Position numbers and translations under genes: made by a program
Part shown: in pieces, positions 7,585 to 15,075 of the stretch
Position numbering within the stretch: the stretch's first letter is position 1
Layout: every line of letters begins with the position of its first letter
Notes under the pieces: model-generated
What the model was told of the DNA's origin: nothing
The model's input: the letters and a program-made list of their open reading frames with translations, nothing else
Databases searched by the model: none
Source: Pseudarthrobacter chlorophenolicus
Lineage (GTDB): Bacteria; Actinomycetota; Actinomycetes; Actinomycetales; Micrococcaceae
Length of the DNA stretch: 64,000 bases
NCBI RefSeq assembly: GCF_000962805.1
Contig: NZ_JZTW01000002.1
Coordinates: 186,001 to 250,000, forward strand
Direction of reading: 5' to 3'

Positions 7585-7941
7585 TCAGTTGGCCAGTTCC
7601 GCACGGCTGCGGCGCCAGTCCCAATGCGCGGGAGCGGTATGGCGGCGAATGACCTTGGCCGAGGCGAGGGCATGAAGCCTGGCCGCTGCCCGGTCATCGA
7701 GGGTGGGTTCGGTGGCGGGAGCGGATGCGGCAACGGTCACCGCCGGGGCCTGGGATCCGGCTGGGCACAGGTCCGTCACCAAACCGGTCCCGGCGCACTC
7801 CCGGACCGCGGCGATTCCGGCCACGACGGCCGCTTTGTCATTGAAGGCCTGCGAGACCGCCAGCACCGCCCCGTCCGCGCCCAAGAGCCTGAACCTGAAT
7901 TTCGACTGGGAATCAAGGAAAACTTCGAACTTGCCCGCCAT
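7585..7941 (-). CDS. YegP/DUF1508 family protein
   Basis: 118 residues from ATG at 7941, chosen because GGAAGGAAG precedes it at good spacing and the domain begins there. Residues 1-60 form one YegP/DUF1508 unit: GKFEVFLDSQSKFRFRLLG, AVSQAFNDKAAVVAGIAAV. This is a small beta-strand dimer fold of unknown function, often duplicated in tandem elsewhere; here only one copy is present and the C-terminal 55 residues (Ala- and Arg-rich) are unique. Confidence 0.72.
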   Translation of the reverse strand: MAGKFEVFLDSQSKFRFRLLGADGAVLAVSQAFNDKAAVVAGIAAVRECAGTGLVTDLCPAGSQAPAVTVAASAPATEPTLDDRAAARLHALASAKVIRRHTAPAHWDWRRSRAELAN

Positions 7942-8161
7942 GGCGCACTTCCTTCCGGTTGTGAGCGGTTTTCCGGACGGCATCTCCGCCGATGGTCCGG
8001 CTGGCGCGCAGCCACGCCTGTTCCGCAGAGTGTTGGACGTGCTTGCCAGGCAGTCCTCGAATGCTGTCCCAAAAGTCTGGCCGTCACGGCAGTAGGCCCA
8101 CAAGGCACCTCAGGTAAACCCTGTGTAAATTGAGCCGCTCCGTGCCCGGCCGGACACAAAC

Positions 8162-8199
8162 ACGGCGGCGGCCCACCTGCAAAGGTGGCCCGCCGCCGT
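8162..8199 (-). terminator. Hairpin terminator of purA
   Basis: ACGGCGGCGG (8162-8171) pairs with 8190-8199, and CCACCT (8173-8178) pairs with 8183-8188, around a GCAA loop with one mismatch. It lies 20 nt past the purA stop on the minus strand. No clear T tract follows. Confidence 0.65.
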
Positions 8200-8218
8200 C
8201 GTAATTCCTGACGAACTG

Positions 8219-9474
8219 TCAGTCGTTGATGAGGTCGTTCACCACGATGGTCTGGTCCCGGTCCGGTCCCACGCCGATGGCGGAGAAACGCGTCCCCGAG
8301 AGCTTCTCCAGCGCAAGGACGTAGTTGCGCGCGTTCTCCGGCAGGTCTGCCAGGGTGCGGGCGCCCGTGATGTCCTCGGTCCAGCCGTCGAAGTACTCGA
8401 AGATGGGCTTGGCGTGGTGGAACTCGGTCTGCGTCATGGGCATCTCGTCGTGGCGGACGCCGTCGACGTCGTAGGCCACGCACACCGGGATCTGCTCGAT
8501 GCCGGTGAGGACGTCCAGCTTTGTGACGAAGTAGTCCGTGAAGCCGTTGACGCGGGAGGCATGGCGGGCCAGGACGGCGTCGTACCAGCCACAGCGGCGG
8601 GGACGGCCGGTGTTGACGCCGTCTCATCAAACAGTTCGGTGGGGAACGGGCCGGCACCGACGCGGGTGGTGTAGGCCTTGATGATGCCGATGGACCGGGA
8701 AATGCGGGTGGGGCCGATGCCCGAGCCCACAGATGCGCCGCCCGCGGTGGGGTTGGAAGAAGTGACGAACGGGTAGGTGCCGTGGTCGACGTCGAGGAAC
8801 GTTGCCTGGCCGCCTTCCATCAGGACGACCTTGCCCTCGTCCAGGGCGGTGTTCAGGACCAGTGTGCTGTCGATGACGAGCGGGCGGAGCCGCTCGGCGA
8901 AGGACAGGAAGTACTCCACGATCTCATCGACCACGACGCTGCGGCGGTTGTAGATCTTGACCAGGACCTCGTTCTTCTGGTGCAGCGAGCCCTCCACCTT
9001 CTGCCGAAGGATGGACTCGTCGAAGACGTCCTGGACGCGGATGCCCAGGCGGGCCACCTTGTCCATGTAGGCGGGGCCGATGCCGCGGCCGGTGGTGCCG
9101 ATGGCGCGCTTGCCGAGGAAGCGTTCAGTCACTTTGTCCAGGACCTGGTGGTACGGGGCCACGAGGTGGGCGTTTGCGGAGACGCGCAGCTTCGACGTAT
9201 CGGCGCCGCGCGCCTGCAGGCCGTCAATTTCCTGGAAGAGGGCCTCAAGGTTGACCACGCAGCCGTTGCCAATGATGGGGACTGCGTTGGGGCTGAGAAT
9301 GCCTGCCGGAAGCAGCTTGAGTTCGTACTTTTCACCGCCTACGACGACGGTGTGCCCGGCGTTGTTGCCGCCGTTGGGCTTGACGACGTAGTCAACACGG
9401 CCGCCCAGCAGGTCGGTGGCCTTGCCTTTTCCTTCGTCGCCCCACTGGGCTCCTACGATCACAATTGCTGGCAT
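8219..9474 (-). pseudogene. purA: Adenylosuccinate synthetase, frameshifted by a 34-nt deletion
   Basis: PurA joins IMP and aspartate using GTP, the first committed step to AMP. ATG at 9474 follows GGGGGAGG. The N-terminal part is intact: GDEGKG loop near residue 12, then [14 protein letters not shown] and [15 protein letters not shown]. After TELFDE (ending at 8623) the frame is lost; 3 nt on, the next frame resumes with [17 protein letters not shown] and continues normally to the stop at 8219. In the family 12 residues lie between TELFDE and this Gly, but only 2 nt are present, so 34 nt are missing. Adding 34 to 1256 gives 1290 nt, the normal 429 codons plus stop. PurA is usually needed for growth without purines, so a sequencing or assembly error is as likely as a true mutation. 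Confidence 0.88.
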
Positions 9475-9660
9475 GGGATCCTCCCCCATTCGTTCGGGCC
9501 GGCCGGGCGCCACAGCGTGGCGGTCCTGGTTCAGCGCCGTTCATGAGAATGCCCCGAGTGGACCGGCTCCCGCCGTTCCGCAGGCGGATTGGCGAACGCG
9601 TTGGCCCCGGGGCCCTTACCACCCAAGTTTAGCCGATAGTGCACTTTGTCCACTCGCTGG

Positions 9661-9700
9661 GGCGTCCCTGTTCGTTACGCGCCGTAAGAACAGGGACGCC
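9661..9700 (-). terminator. Hairpin terminator of the carboxypeptidase gene
   Basis: GGCGTCCCTGTTC (9661-9673) is perfectly complementary to 9688-9700, and the loop itself contains TTAC/GTAA that can extend the stem. It is 13 nt beyond the stop codon of the M14 carboxypeptidase gene on the minus strand. Confidence 0.7.
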
Positions 9701-9713
9701 CGTCCTGCGGCAG

Positions 9714-10775
9714 CTACTCGTCGTCAGCCTCGCCCGCCGGGCGGGAGGTCTGCTCCGCGAGGGTGTCCCAGAAGGAGGTATCGGCGTCGGCAATTGAACC
9801 ATCCGCAATCGCGGCGGCGGTTGACGTCAGCGTGGTGACGGTCTGCTTGATCAGGTAGCCGTTGCTGCGCTGTCCCAGCGCGTAGCCGTCGAGGTAGTGA
9901 TCCGACATGCCGCGCATTTCAAAGAGCAGGGTGGCGATGCCGTATTCCACCGAGATGCCGTTCCGGCTGATGGTCTCGGCGCTGCCGCCCTGGTACTTGC
10001 CGAGGTGCCCCCAGCCGGTGGAGTCGACGTTGTCGAAGACGACGGCGCCGAGCTGTTTGGACTTTTCGACGACGGCAGGATCGGCGTTAGGGGTGGTGGG
10101 GTACAGGATGGACCCGGAGACGAGTTTGCCGTCGCGCTCTGCGCGGGTGCCCTGGTGATGCAGGTCGATCATGTAGTCGACCCGGTATTTGCGCATCACG
10201 TTGTTGTGCAGGGCTTGGGTTTCCGGCTGGATCTTGGCTATGTGGTCCCGGTTCAGGTCCACGCCCTTGGCGTTAAAGCGGGTCATGTTGCGGTCGCCCT
10301 TGGCGATGTAGTCCTCCAGGGAGAAGTCGACGTCGCCCATGGCTCCGTCCGCGTTGAGCATCGGAACCACCAGGATGTTGACGCCCTTGAGGATGTCCGC
10401 CGATTTTCCCGTGCCCAGGTGCTTGACGAACTCCAGTGCTCCCTCTGTGGTGAGCTGTTCGTTGCCGTGCTGCTGGGTCAGGTACAGGATGGTGGGCTTG
10501 GCCGGGTCCGAAATGTACTTGACCAGGTGGATGTCGCGGCCCTTCACCGTTTTGCCGATGACCTCAAGTTCCATGGCAGGCTGCTTGGCGTCCTGGTCCT
10601 TCAGGAAAGAAACCATCTGGTCATAGGTGGCCAGCTTCGATGTGGTGATCTGGCCGTTGCCGCCGTAGTTGGGGCCTTCGCCGACGGCAATTGCCGGGGC
10701 CGGTGCGGCTACGACGGCCAGTGCCAGCGCCCCGGTAGCAGCAAGGGTCCTGAAAGTAGCCAGGGATTTCTTCAC
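9714..10775 (-). CDS. Secreted M14-family zinc carboxypeptidase
   Basis: 353 residues from GTG at 10775, preceded by AAAGAGGT. A signal peptide is visible (KKSLATFRTLAATGALALAVVA, cut near APAIA). The mature enzyme has zinc ligands His and Glu in QQHGNEQ, the substrate-binding Arg region FNAKGVDLNRD, the third zinc ligand in DLHHQG, and a catalytic Glu candidate in LLFEMRG. M14 enzymes remove C-terminal residues from peptides or trim cell-wall peptides; this one acts outside the membrane. The upstream region has two palindromes (see 10866-10920). Confidence 0.85.
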   Translation of the reverse strand: MKKSLATFRTLAATGALALAVVAAPAPAIAVGEGPNYGGNGQITTSKLATYDQMVSFLKDQDAKQPAMELEVIGKTVKGRDIHLVKYISDPAKPTILYLTQQHGNEQLTTEGALEFVKHLGTGKSADILKGVNILVVPMLNADGAMGDVDFSLEDYIAKGDRNMTRFNAKGVDLNRDHIAKIQPETQALHNNVMRKYRVDYMIDLHHQGTRAERDGKLVSGSILYPTTPNADPAVVEKSKQLGAVVFDNVDSTGWGHLGKYQGGSAETISRNGISVEYGIATLLFEMRGMSDHYLDGYALGQRSNGYLIKQTVTTLTSTAAAIADGSIADADTSFWDTLAEQTSRPAGEADDE

Positions 10776-10865
10776 GTGCGTTACCTCTTTCGAGTGCATT
10801 GAGTGCGTCCAGCCGCCATGTCCCCCATTGCGAACTGTGACATCAGACAACCAACGAAACCGGTT

Positions 10866-10886
10866 ACTGTCAATTAAATTGACAGT
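10866..10886. promoter_or_regulatory. Palindromic operator candidate upstream of the carboxypeptidase
   Basis: Perfect 10-bp arms ACTGTCAATT (10866-10875) and AATTGACAGT (10877-10886) around one base. TTGACA occurs inside the palindrome on both strands. It is about 90 nt upstream of the carboxypeptidase GTG. Confidence 0.5.
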
Positions 10887-10907
10887 TCGTGTTTAGTTGC
10901 TCTGAGC

Positions 10908-10920
10908 CATCAAATTGATG
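10908..10920. promoter_or_regulatory. Second, shorter palindrome upstream of the carboxypeptidase
   Basis: CATCAA (10908-10913) and TTGATG (10915-10920) flank one base. The core TCAAATTGA resembles the core of the palindrome at 10866-10886, with centres 38 bp apart. It could be a second site for the same regulator. Confidence 0.35.
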
Positions 10921-10968
10921 CCAATAACGGCCCACAAAACTCAAAAGTTCCCGAGCCTTGAAAACTGA

Positions 10969-12615
10969 TTAGGAGGGTCGGTAATTCACTGGTCCGGCAG
11001 CAGAAGTGCCCAACGAAAGGCTCAGTAATCCTGGTTGATTGATAAGGCCCACGCGGATGGCCGAAACTTTATACTCGCCCGGGTTAGCCGAGACGTCATC
11101 GGGTTTTACGCCGGTCCATAATTGGTCCGGCTGGACGTTTACGTGGATGGACACCAGGGTGCCCACTGCTGTCAGAATGGCCCCGGCATCAGCGCGGGCC
11201 ATTGCAATGGTGGGCGCCAGTGTTGCGTCAAGGCTGGACACCGCTGAGCTCAGCGGGGCTACAACGGAGGTGGTGACCGCCCCCAAGACCGCCCCCACGA
11301 GGCTGCTAAGCAACTGCCCAAGGTTTAGCCCAGCTGCGGTGACAGCGGGCTGCACAGTCCCCGCCCGGTACTGCCCCACGGTTCCGGCGATCTCAATTTT
11401 GGTGCTGCCCAACGCAATAACACTCGCTGTGACAGTCGCAGAAACGGTCACGGCATCGACGGCGGCCCGCAGGCGCGTCGTGATTTGTGTCAGGAGGAAA
11501 CGAACATCTTCCTGCACCTGCGTAACGTCGAACTGTGTGAGGAGAACGGGGGTGTTTGGGGCCAGCCCGCTGCCCAGCGGCGATGCGCCGGGAAGCTTGG
11601 CCAGGTCGACCGTGAGGCGGCCGGTACGCAGGTTGAGCGTCACGGCGCCGTGCGTCTGCGGCTGGTCAAGCAGCGCGCGGACCGAGCTGAAATCCAGGCC
11701 TACGACGGCGGCGGTTGTTGTGGTCCTGACGAGGCCCAAAGATTCGAGCGCCTCCTGGACTCCGGTATTCAGTGCACCGATGAGGTTGCTCTGCAGGTCA
11801 AGCAGCGTAGGCACGCCAGTCAGAGCGGCGTTCGTGGCAGTCACAATTGTCCCAGCTGTGGGAACATTCGCACCCAGTTCAAGGCTGGCGATGCCGTAAT
11901 CCCGCGTCACGCCGGGCGCGTCAGCAAGGATAGGCCAGCCATTAACCATCTCGCATCCCTGGACCGACGCGGACGATGCCACGGCACCGACGTCGAGGGT
12001 CACCCCGCCCAGCGACGCGGGAAGGATCTTATCCAGCGAGATCACCGCCGCCTGCGGCGCAGTTGCAGCGCCGGTAGCCGTTCCACCCACATCCACAGCC
12101 CCTGACTGGTCGGTGACCAGCCCGGCGGCAGCAAGTGTTTGTCCGCTGTCCTGGGCTTGGGCCCACTGCGTGTAGGTGCCCAGGCCACCCACGGGGAGGC
12201 CAAGGCCCAGGCCGACCGTCACCGGGTTCAGGCCAAGCGCCGTGACGGGCAGTTTGTTGATGAAAGCGTCGGGAACGTCCGTGACCTTCGTGGCAGTGAC
12301 CGGCAGGGGCGACGCTGTGCCATTGGAGTTGGTGACTGTAAGTCCCTCAATCCCTGCAATGGAATTCAGGTTGGTTCCCAAAACCGTTCCGGAGAGTTGC
12401 CTGGCCGAAGCCACGCCGCTGAAGAGAGTGTTGGTGGAACAGTCCCCCGGGGAGCTCACGCCCACGCTCCCGCCGGCCCATTCATTGTCCACCCACGCCG
12501 CCGTCGTGACCGTGGTTGTGGCGGTCAGCGACACCGCAGCGACGGCTGCCACCAGCAGCGTGCGCCGCGGTCTCCCGGTGATGTCCTTCAGCGTCCTTTT
12601 GAGGAGAGTCTTCAT
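10969..12615 (-). CDS. Large secreted protein with SipW-type signal (choice-of-anchor G-like)
   Basis: 548 residues. The basic N-terminus (KRTLKDITGRPRR) leads to a hydrophobic core and then TTAAWVDNEW, the same junction seen in the SipW-dependent-type protein at the head of this operon (LAAWTDNEW). The rest is Ala/Val/Thr/Leu-rich with beta-prone repeats and little charge, and the C-terminus lacks a sortase motif or membrane anchor. It resembles the actinobacterial choice-of-anchor G family, whose function is unknown. Its ATG overlaps the stop of the LAxTG protein gene by 4 nt, so it is the last gene in a coupled four-gene operon. Confidence 0.7.
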   Translation of the reverse strand: MKTLLKRTLKDITGRPRRTLLVAAVAAVSLTATTTVTTAAWVDNEWAGGSVGVSSPGDCSTNTLFSGVASARQLSGTVLGTNLNSIAGIEGLTVTNSNGTASPLPVTATKVTDVPDAFINKLPVTALGLNPVTVGLGLGLPVGGLGTYTQWAQAQDSGQTLAAAGLVTDQSGAVDVGGTATGAATAPQAAVISLDKILPASLGGVTLDVGAVASSASVQGCEMVNGWPILADAPGVTRDYGIASLELGANVPTAGTIVTATNAALTGVPTLLDLQSNLIGALNTGVQEALESLGLVRTTTTAAVVGLDFSSVRALLDQPQTHGAVTLNLRTGRLTVDLAKLPGASPLGSGLAPNTPVLLTQFDVTQVQEDVRFLLTQITTRLRAAVDAVTVSATVTASVIALGSTKIEIAGTVGQYRAGTVQPAVTAAGLNLGQLLSSLVGAVLGAVTTSVVAPLSSAVSSLDATLAPTIAMARADAGAILTAVGTLVSIHVNVQPDQLWTGVKPDDVSANPGEYKVSAIRVGLINQPGLLSLSLGTSAAGPVNYRPS

Positions 12616-13328
12616 TTTGCTCCCTGCGGGTCCCTGCGGGCGGGGCGGCGCACGGCCAGGACTGCTGCCCCCAATAGCAGCAGTCCCAAGCCGGCGAACA
12701 CTGACTGGAGCACCGCTGCCCCGGTATTTGCCAGCGGGGCCGGCGGCCGCGGCCCCGGCGGGACCATGGCGTCGTCACTGCCTGCAGCAGTCACCCCGAT
12801 CCCCAGCGTCAGTGCGGCGTCCGGCGGATCCTGCGAGCCGGCGGGACGGGACAGAATGAACCGGAGGTAGGGTGAGGTGCCGCCGCGCAGATCCCGTAAA
12901 GGAACCAGCACATCCTGCCGGTGTTCAGCCAGCGTCACCGGCAGTATGCGCGGTGTGGACCCTGCTGGACAGCGCAGGTTCCCACCCAGTCCGCTTCTCC
13001 CTTGCCACGGGACATCGCATTCGTCCACGGAAACCACGTAGGTGTCCGTGCCGGCGATCCCCCCGTCGGCAGTAACCTGCAGAGTCGACTCTCCGCCGGG
13101 CCGATCCAGGGATATGCCAATCTGCCAGCTGAAGGATTCCCCGGCACCAAGCACGGGGAGGGCCAGTGGGTACACCGAAGAAGACAAGGACAGGAGGCCT
13201 GCCGCGCCCGTCTCCGGGACCGGAATCATCTCTTCGTCGGCCACGGCTGCGACGGGCACAGCACCAACCAGCAAAACTGCGATAACCCCTGCGGCTCCTG
13301 CGAGGTGCCTAATGCTGGGTCCCGCCAT
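12612..13328 (-). CDS. Sortase-anchored surface protein (LAxTG signal)
   Basis: 238 residues from ATG at 13328. This start gives a proper signal peptide (HLAGAAGVIAVLLVGAVPVAAVA) and lies 13 nt after the signal-peptidase stop; an in-frame ATG at 13373 would bury it. The mature part (about 31-195) is beta-rich with a Cys pair (DECDVPW, NLRCPAG). The C-terminus has LANTG at residues 199-203, a hydrophobic segment and a basic RRPARRD tail. This is a sorting signal of the LAxTG type used by class E sortases in high-GC Gram-positives. No sortase gene is in the window, so a housekeeping sortase is assumed. Confidence 0.75.
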   Translation of the reverse strand: MAGPSIRHLAGAAGVIAVLLVGAVPVAAVADEEMIPVPETGAAGLLSLSSSVYPLALPVLGAGESFSWQIGISLDRPGGESTLQVTADGGIAGTDTYVVSVDECDVPWQGRSGLGGNLRCPAGSTPRILPVTLAEHRQDVLVPLRDLRGGTSPYLRFILSRPAGSQDPPDAALTLGIGVTAAGSDDAMVPPGPRPPAPLANTGAAVLQSVFAGLGLLLLGAAVLAVRRPARRDPQGAK

Positions 13329-13341
13329 GTCATCTACGACC

Positions 13342-13962
13342 TTACTGTTGTGATTTTGCCCCGGATACGCCATCAGGTTCTGCCTGGCCGGAGGCGCTGC
13401 GCCTCGGCCAGTAGGCCCACATCACCAATCCCGTCACGGCGAGCGTGGCTGCACCGAGGAACTCCGGACCTCGTGCGGCCATGACCCATGCTCCGAGTCC
13501 AGGGACGGTCAGCAGTACCTTTTGTGCCGTGGCCACCTCGTAGGGCAAGGGATCATCCGAAGTATTGGCGTCGCCCCGCAGCCTCAGGGACGCGGTGGCG
13601 CCCTCCGCACTGGGCGGGTCGACACCCACCACGCGGTGGGTGACCAGGGCGGTTGCTGCTTCCCGTCGGACCGATACGACGTCGCCCGGCACCAGCTCCC
13701 TGGCGTCGACCTGGACCGTCAGGGACAACGCTCCAACCGGATATTGCGGCTCCATGGATCCAGTGCGGAAGACGACGAAGGACGCCTTGAAAAAGAAGCC
13801 CAAAACCAACGACAGGATGCATGCCAGCCCTAGCAGGGCAACGAAGGTAAGTATTGTCTCGCGGACTCCCTTGGCAACCCCCCGCACTGTGGGCCGGGCC
13901 CGGGTTCCGGACGGCACCGCCGGCCGGAACCCTCGGGTACGACTTGCAGATATCCGCCTCAC
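13342..13962 (-). CDS. sipW: SipW-like signal peptidase I
   Basis: 206 residues with GTG at 13962, directly after the stop of the preceding gene. A basic N-terminus is followed by a transmembrane segment (about 35-60). Catalytic Ser is in FRTGSMEP and the His of VTHRVVG replaces the usual bacterial Lys, the hallmark of the archaeal/ER-like SipW class. A second transmembrane segment is near residue 165-185 before a basic tail. In Bacillus SipW processes TasA and TapA. Here its likely substrates are the two neighbouring proteins sharing the AAW(T/V)DNEW signal. Later in-frame starts (for example near VRGVAKG) cannot be excluded. Confidence 0.82.
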   Translation of the reverse strand: MRRISASRTRGFRPAVPSGTRARPTVRGVAKGVRETILTFVALLGLACILSLVLGFFFKASFVVFRTGSMEPQYPVGALSLTVQVDARELVPGDVVSVRREAATALVTHRVVGVDPPSAEGATASLRLRGDANTSDDPLPYEVATAQKVLLTVPGLGAWVMAARGPEFLGAATLAVTGLVMWAYWPRRSASGQAEPDGVSGAKSQQ

Positions 13963-14622
13963 CTATGGCTGCGGAGTTACACCCACAGAGCTCGTGAACT
14001 TCCAAAGCGGAATTGTCTTCTTACCCTGCAGGTTGATATCCGTCACGGTGGAGGGCAGCGTAAGCGCAAAGCAAAGATTTACCGGCGCACCAGCGGTCGA
14101 CGCATCATCCCCCTTCGGAAGCAGAATGGGAACCTGTGAGTTCAGGTTGAGGGCGGTTCCGGCCGGAACTACGATTTCGCCGCCGTTAAGGTTGCCAGCT
14201 GCACATTGGGCGGGCTCTATTTTCTGTACCGCTTGGTAGGTCAGAACGTTGTACAACGACAGGGAGTTTGCGGCGGTGTCGACTTCCTGTCCACCCAACT
14301 TCACCCCCTCAGCAAGGGTGGCGACCAAAGCTTCCGAACCCGCGGCAGCGCGCAGCTGCATGGGAGCATACGTCGTGTCGCCGGGCTTCAAGGCCGCGGA
14401 CAGGGCCCCGAATGTGAGAGCGCCGTCGACATCGGGATCTGGAACCGTCGGAATATTGGACTTATTGCCCCACGACGACGGCCCCGTTCCATTGGTATTG
14501 CTGAAGGTGTTCTGTTCCATGTTGTAGTTCAGAGTGCCGGGCCCGCCACCGTTTGCCCCTTGTCCGAAGACCCATTCGTTGTCGGTCCACGCGGCGAGCG
14601 TGAAGGCTGCGCCAACCCCCAA
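13963..14622 (-). CDS. SipW-dependent-type exported protein with abnormal start
   Basis: At least 219 residues counted from TTG at 14622. That start leaves only about seven residues before LAAWTDNEW, too short for a signal peptide. The same frame continues upstream to a TAA at 14662-14664 and encodes ANKVRAILAGGLVL, the basic and hydrophobic part expected of this signal type, but holds no ATG or GTG. The start has therefore probably been lost by a small mutation or a base-call error. The mature part is beta-rich with two Cys (AQCAAG, VNLCFAL). It resembles TasA/camelysin-like 'alternate signal' proteins of actinobacteria. First gene of the operon with sipW, the LAxTG protein and the large secreted protein. 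Confidence 0.68.
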   Translation of the reverse strand: MGVGAAFTLAAWTDNEWVFGQGANGGGPGTLNYNMEQNTFSNTNGTGPSSWGNKSNIPTVPDPDVDGALTFGALSAALKPGDTTYAPMQLRAAAGSEALVATLAEGVKLGGQEVDTAANSLSLYNVLTYQAVQKIEPAQCAAGNLNGGEIVVPAGTALNLNSQVPILLPKGDDASTAGAPVNLCFALTLPSTVTDINLQGKKTIPLWKFTSSVGVTPQP

Positions 14623-14664
14623 TACAAGACCGCCGGCAAGAATGGCGCGGACTTTGTTTGCTTA

Positions 14665-14959
14665 TTCTGAGCGCGGCTTAGCGCTGGTTTTTCCAACCAC
14701 AGTTTCCCCCAAATTAGAATTAAAACCCCGAACGGTAAGAACCGGGACACGGGCAGGGGGATTGATCGGCATTTCCCCCAAAAGACCGATGCTTCTAGCC
14801 CACCATTGATGACAAATTTAAGTCAAGAGGGTGTGCGAATTGTTATCTAATGACATTCCTCATTGGATTGATCGCCGCTTCATAGCCGGGCACGGAATCG
14901 ATGACACAGTCCGGACCGATTTGCCCCACTGCCGGCCAATGGATTTGAGTGGAAGTGAC
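14665..14959. other. Gene-free region between export operon and SAM riboswitch
   Basis: No credible coding region. It should hold the promoter of the minus-strand export operon and the plus-strand promoter for the riboswitch RNA. A-rich stretches near 14705-14735 and short inverted repeats (for example AGCG/CGCT around 14675-14692) are visible, but nothing I can name. Confidence 0.4.
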
Positions 14960-15061
14960 CCATCCGGAGCGGCTGAGAGACCTTGCTCAGTGACGCCGCA
15001 GCAACCCGCGCAGGCAGGCAATCACATCCTGCCCCGAAGGTGCTACAGCCAGGACCGATGG
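14960..15061 (+). ncRNA. SAM riboswitch (SAM-I/IV type) upstream of metE-like gene
   Basis: Helices can be drawn by eye. P1 pairs CCATC (14960-14964) with GATGG (15057-15061). P2 pairs GCGGC (14969-14973) with GCCGC (14995-14999) and holds the kink-turn-like CTGAGAGAC and TGA. GCAACCC follows, as in S-box RNAs. P3 pairs GGCAGG (15013-15018) with CCTGCC (15028-15033). The signature AGGTGCTACAGCC then precedes P1. Gene context (a methionine-synthase-like gene 14 nt downstream) fits. The P1 strand almost reaches the ribosome site AAAGGAAC at 15063-15069, so translational control is plausible. SAM-I versus SAM-IV was not resolved. Confidence 0.72.
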
Positions 15062-15075
15062 AAAGGAACTCCACC

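Noticed and set aside
14972..14981. CTGAGAG as a possible TPP riboswitch
   Set aside because: The other TPP-box segments are absent; the helices and GGTGCTAC fit the SAM class.
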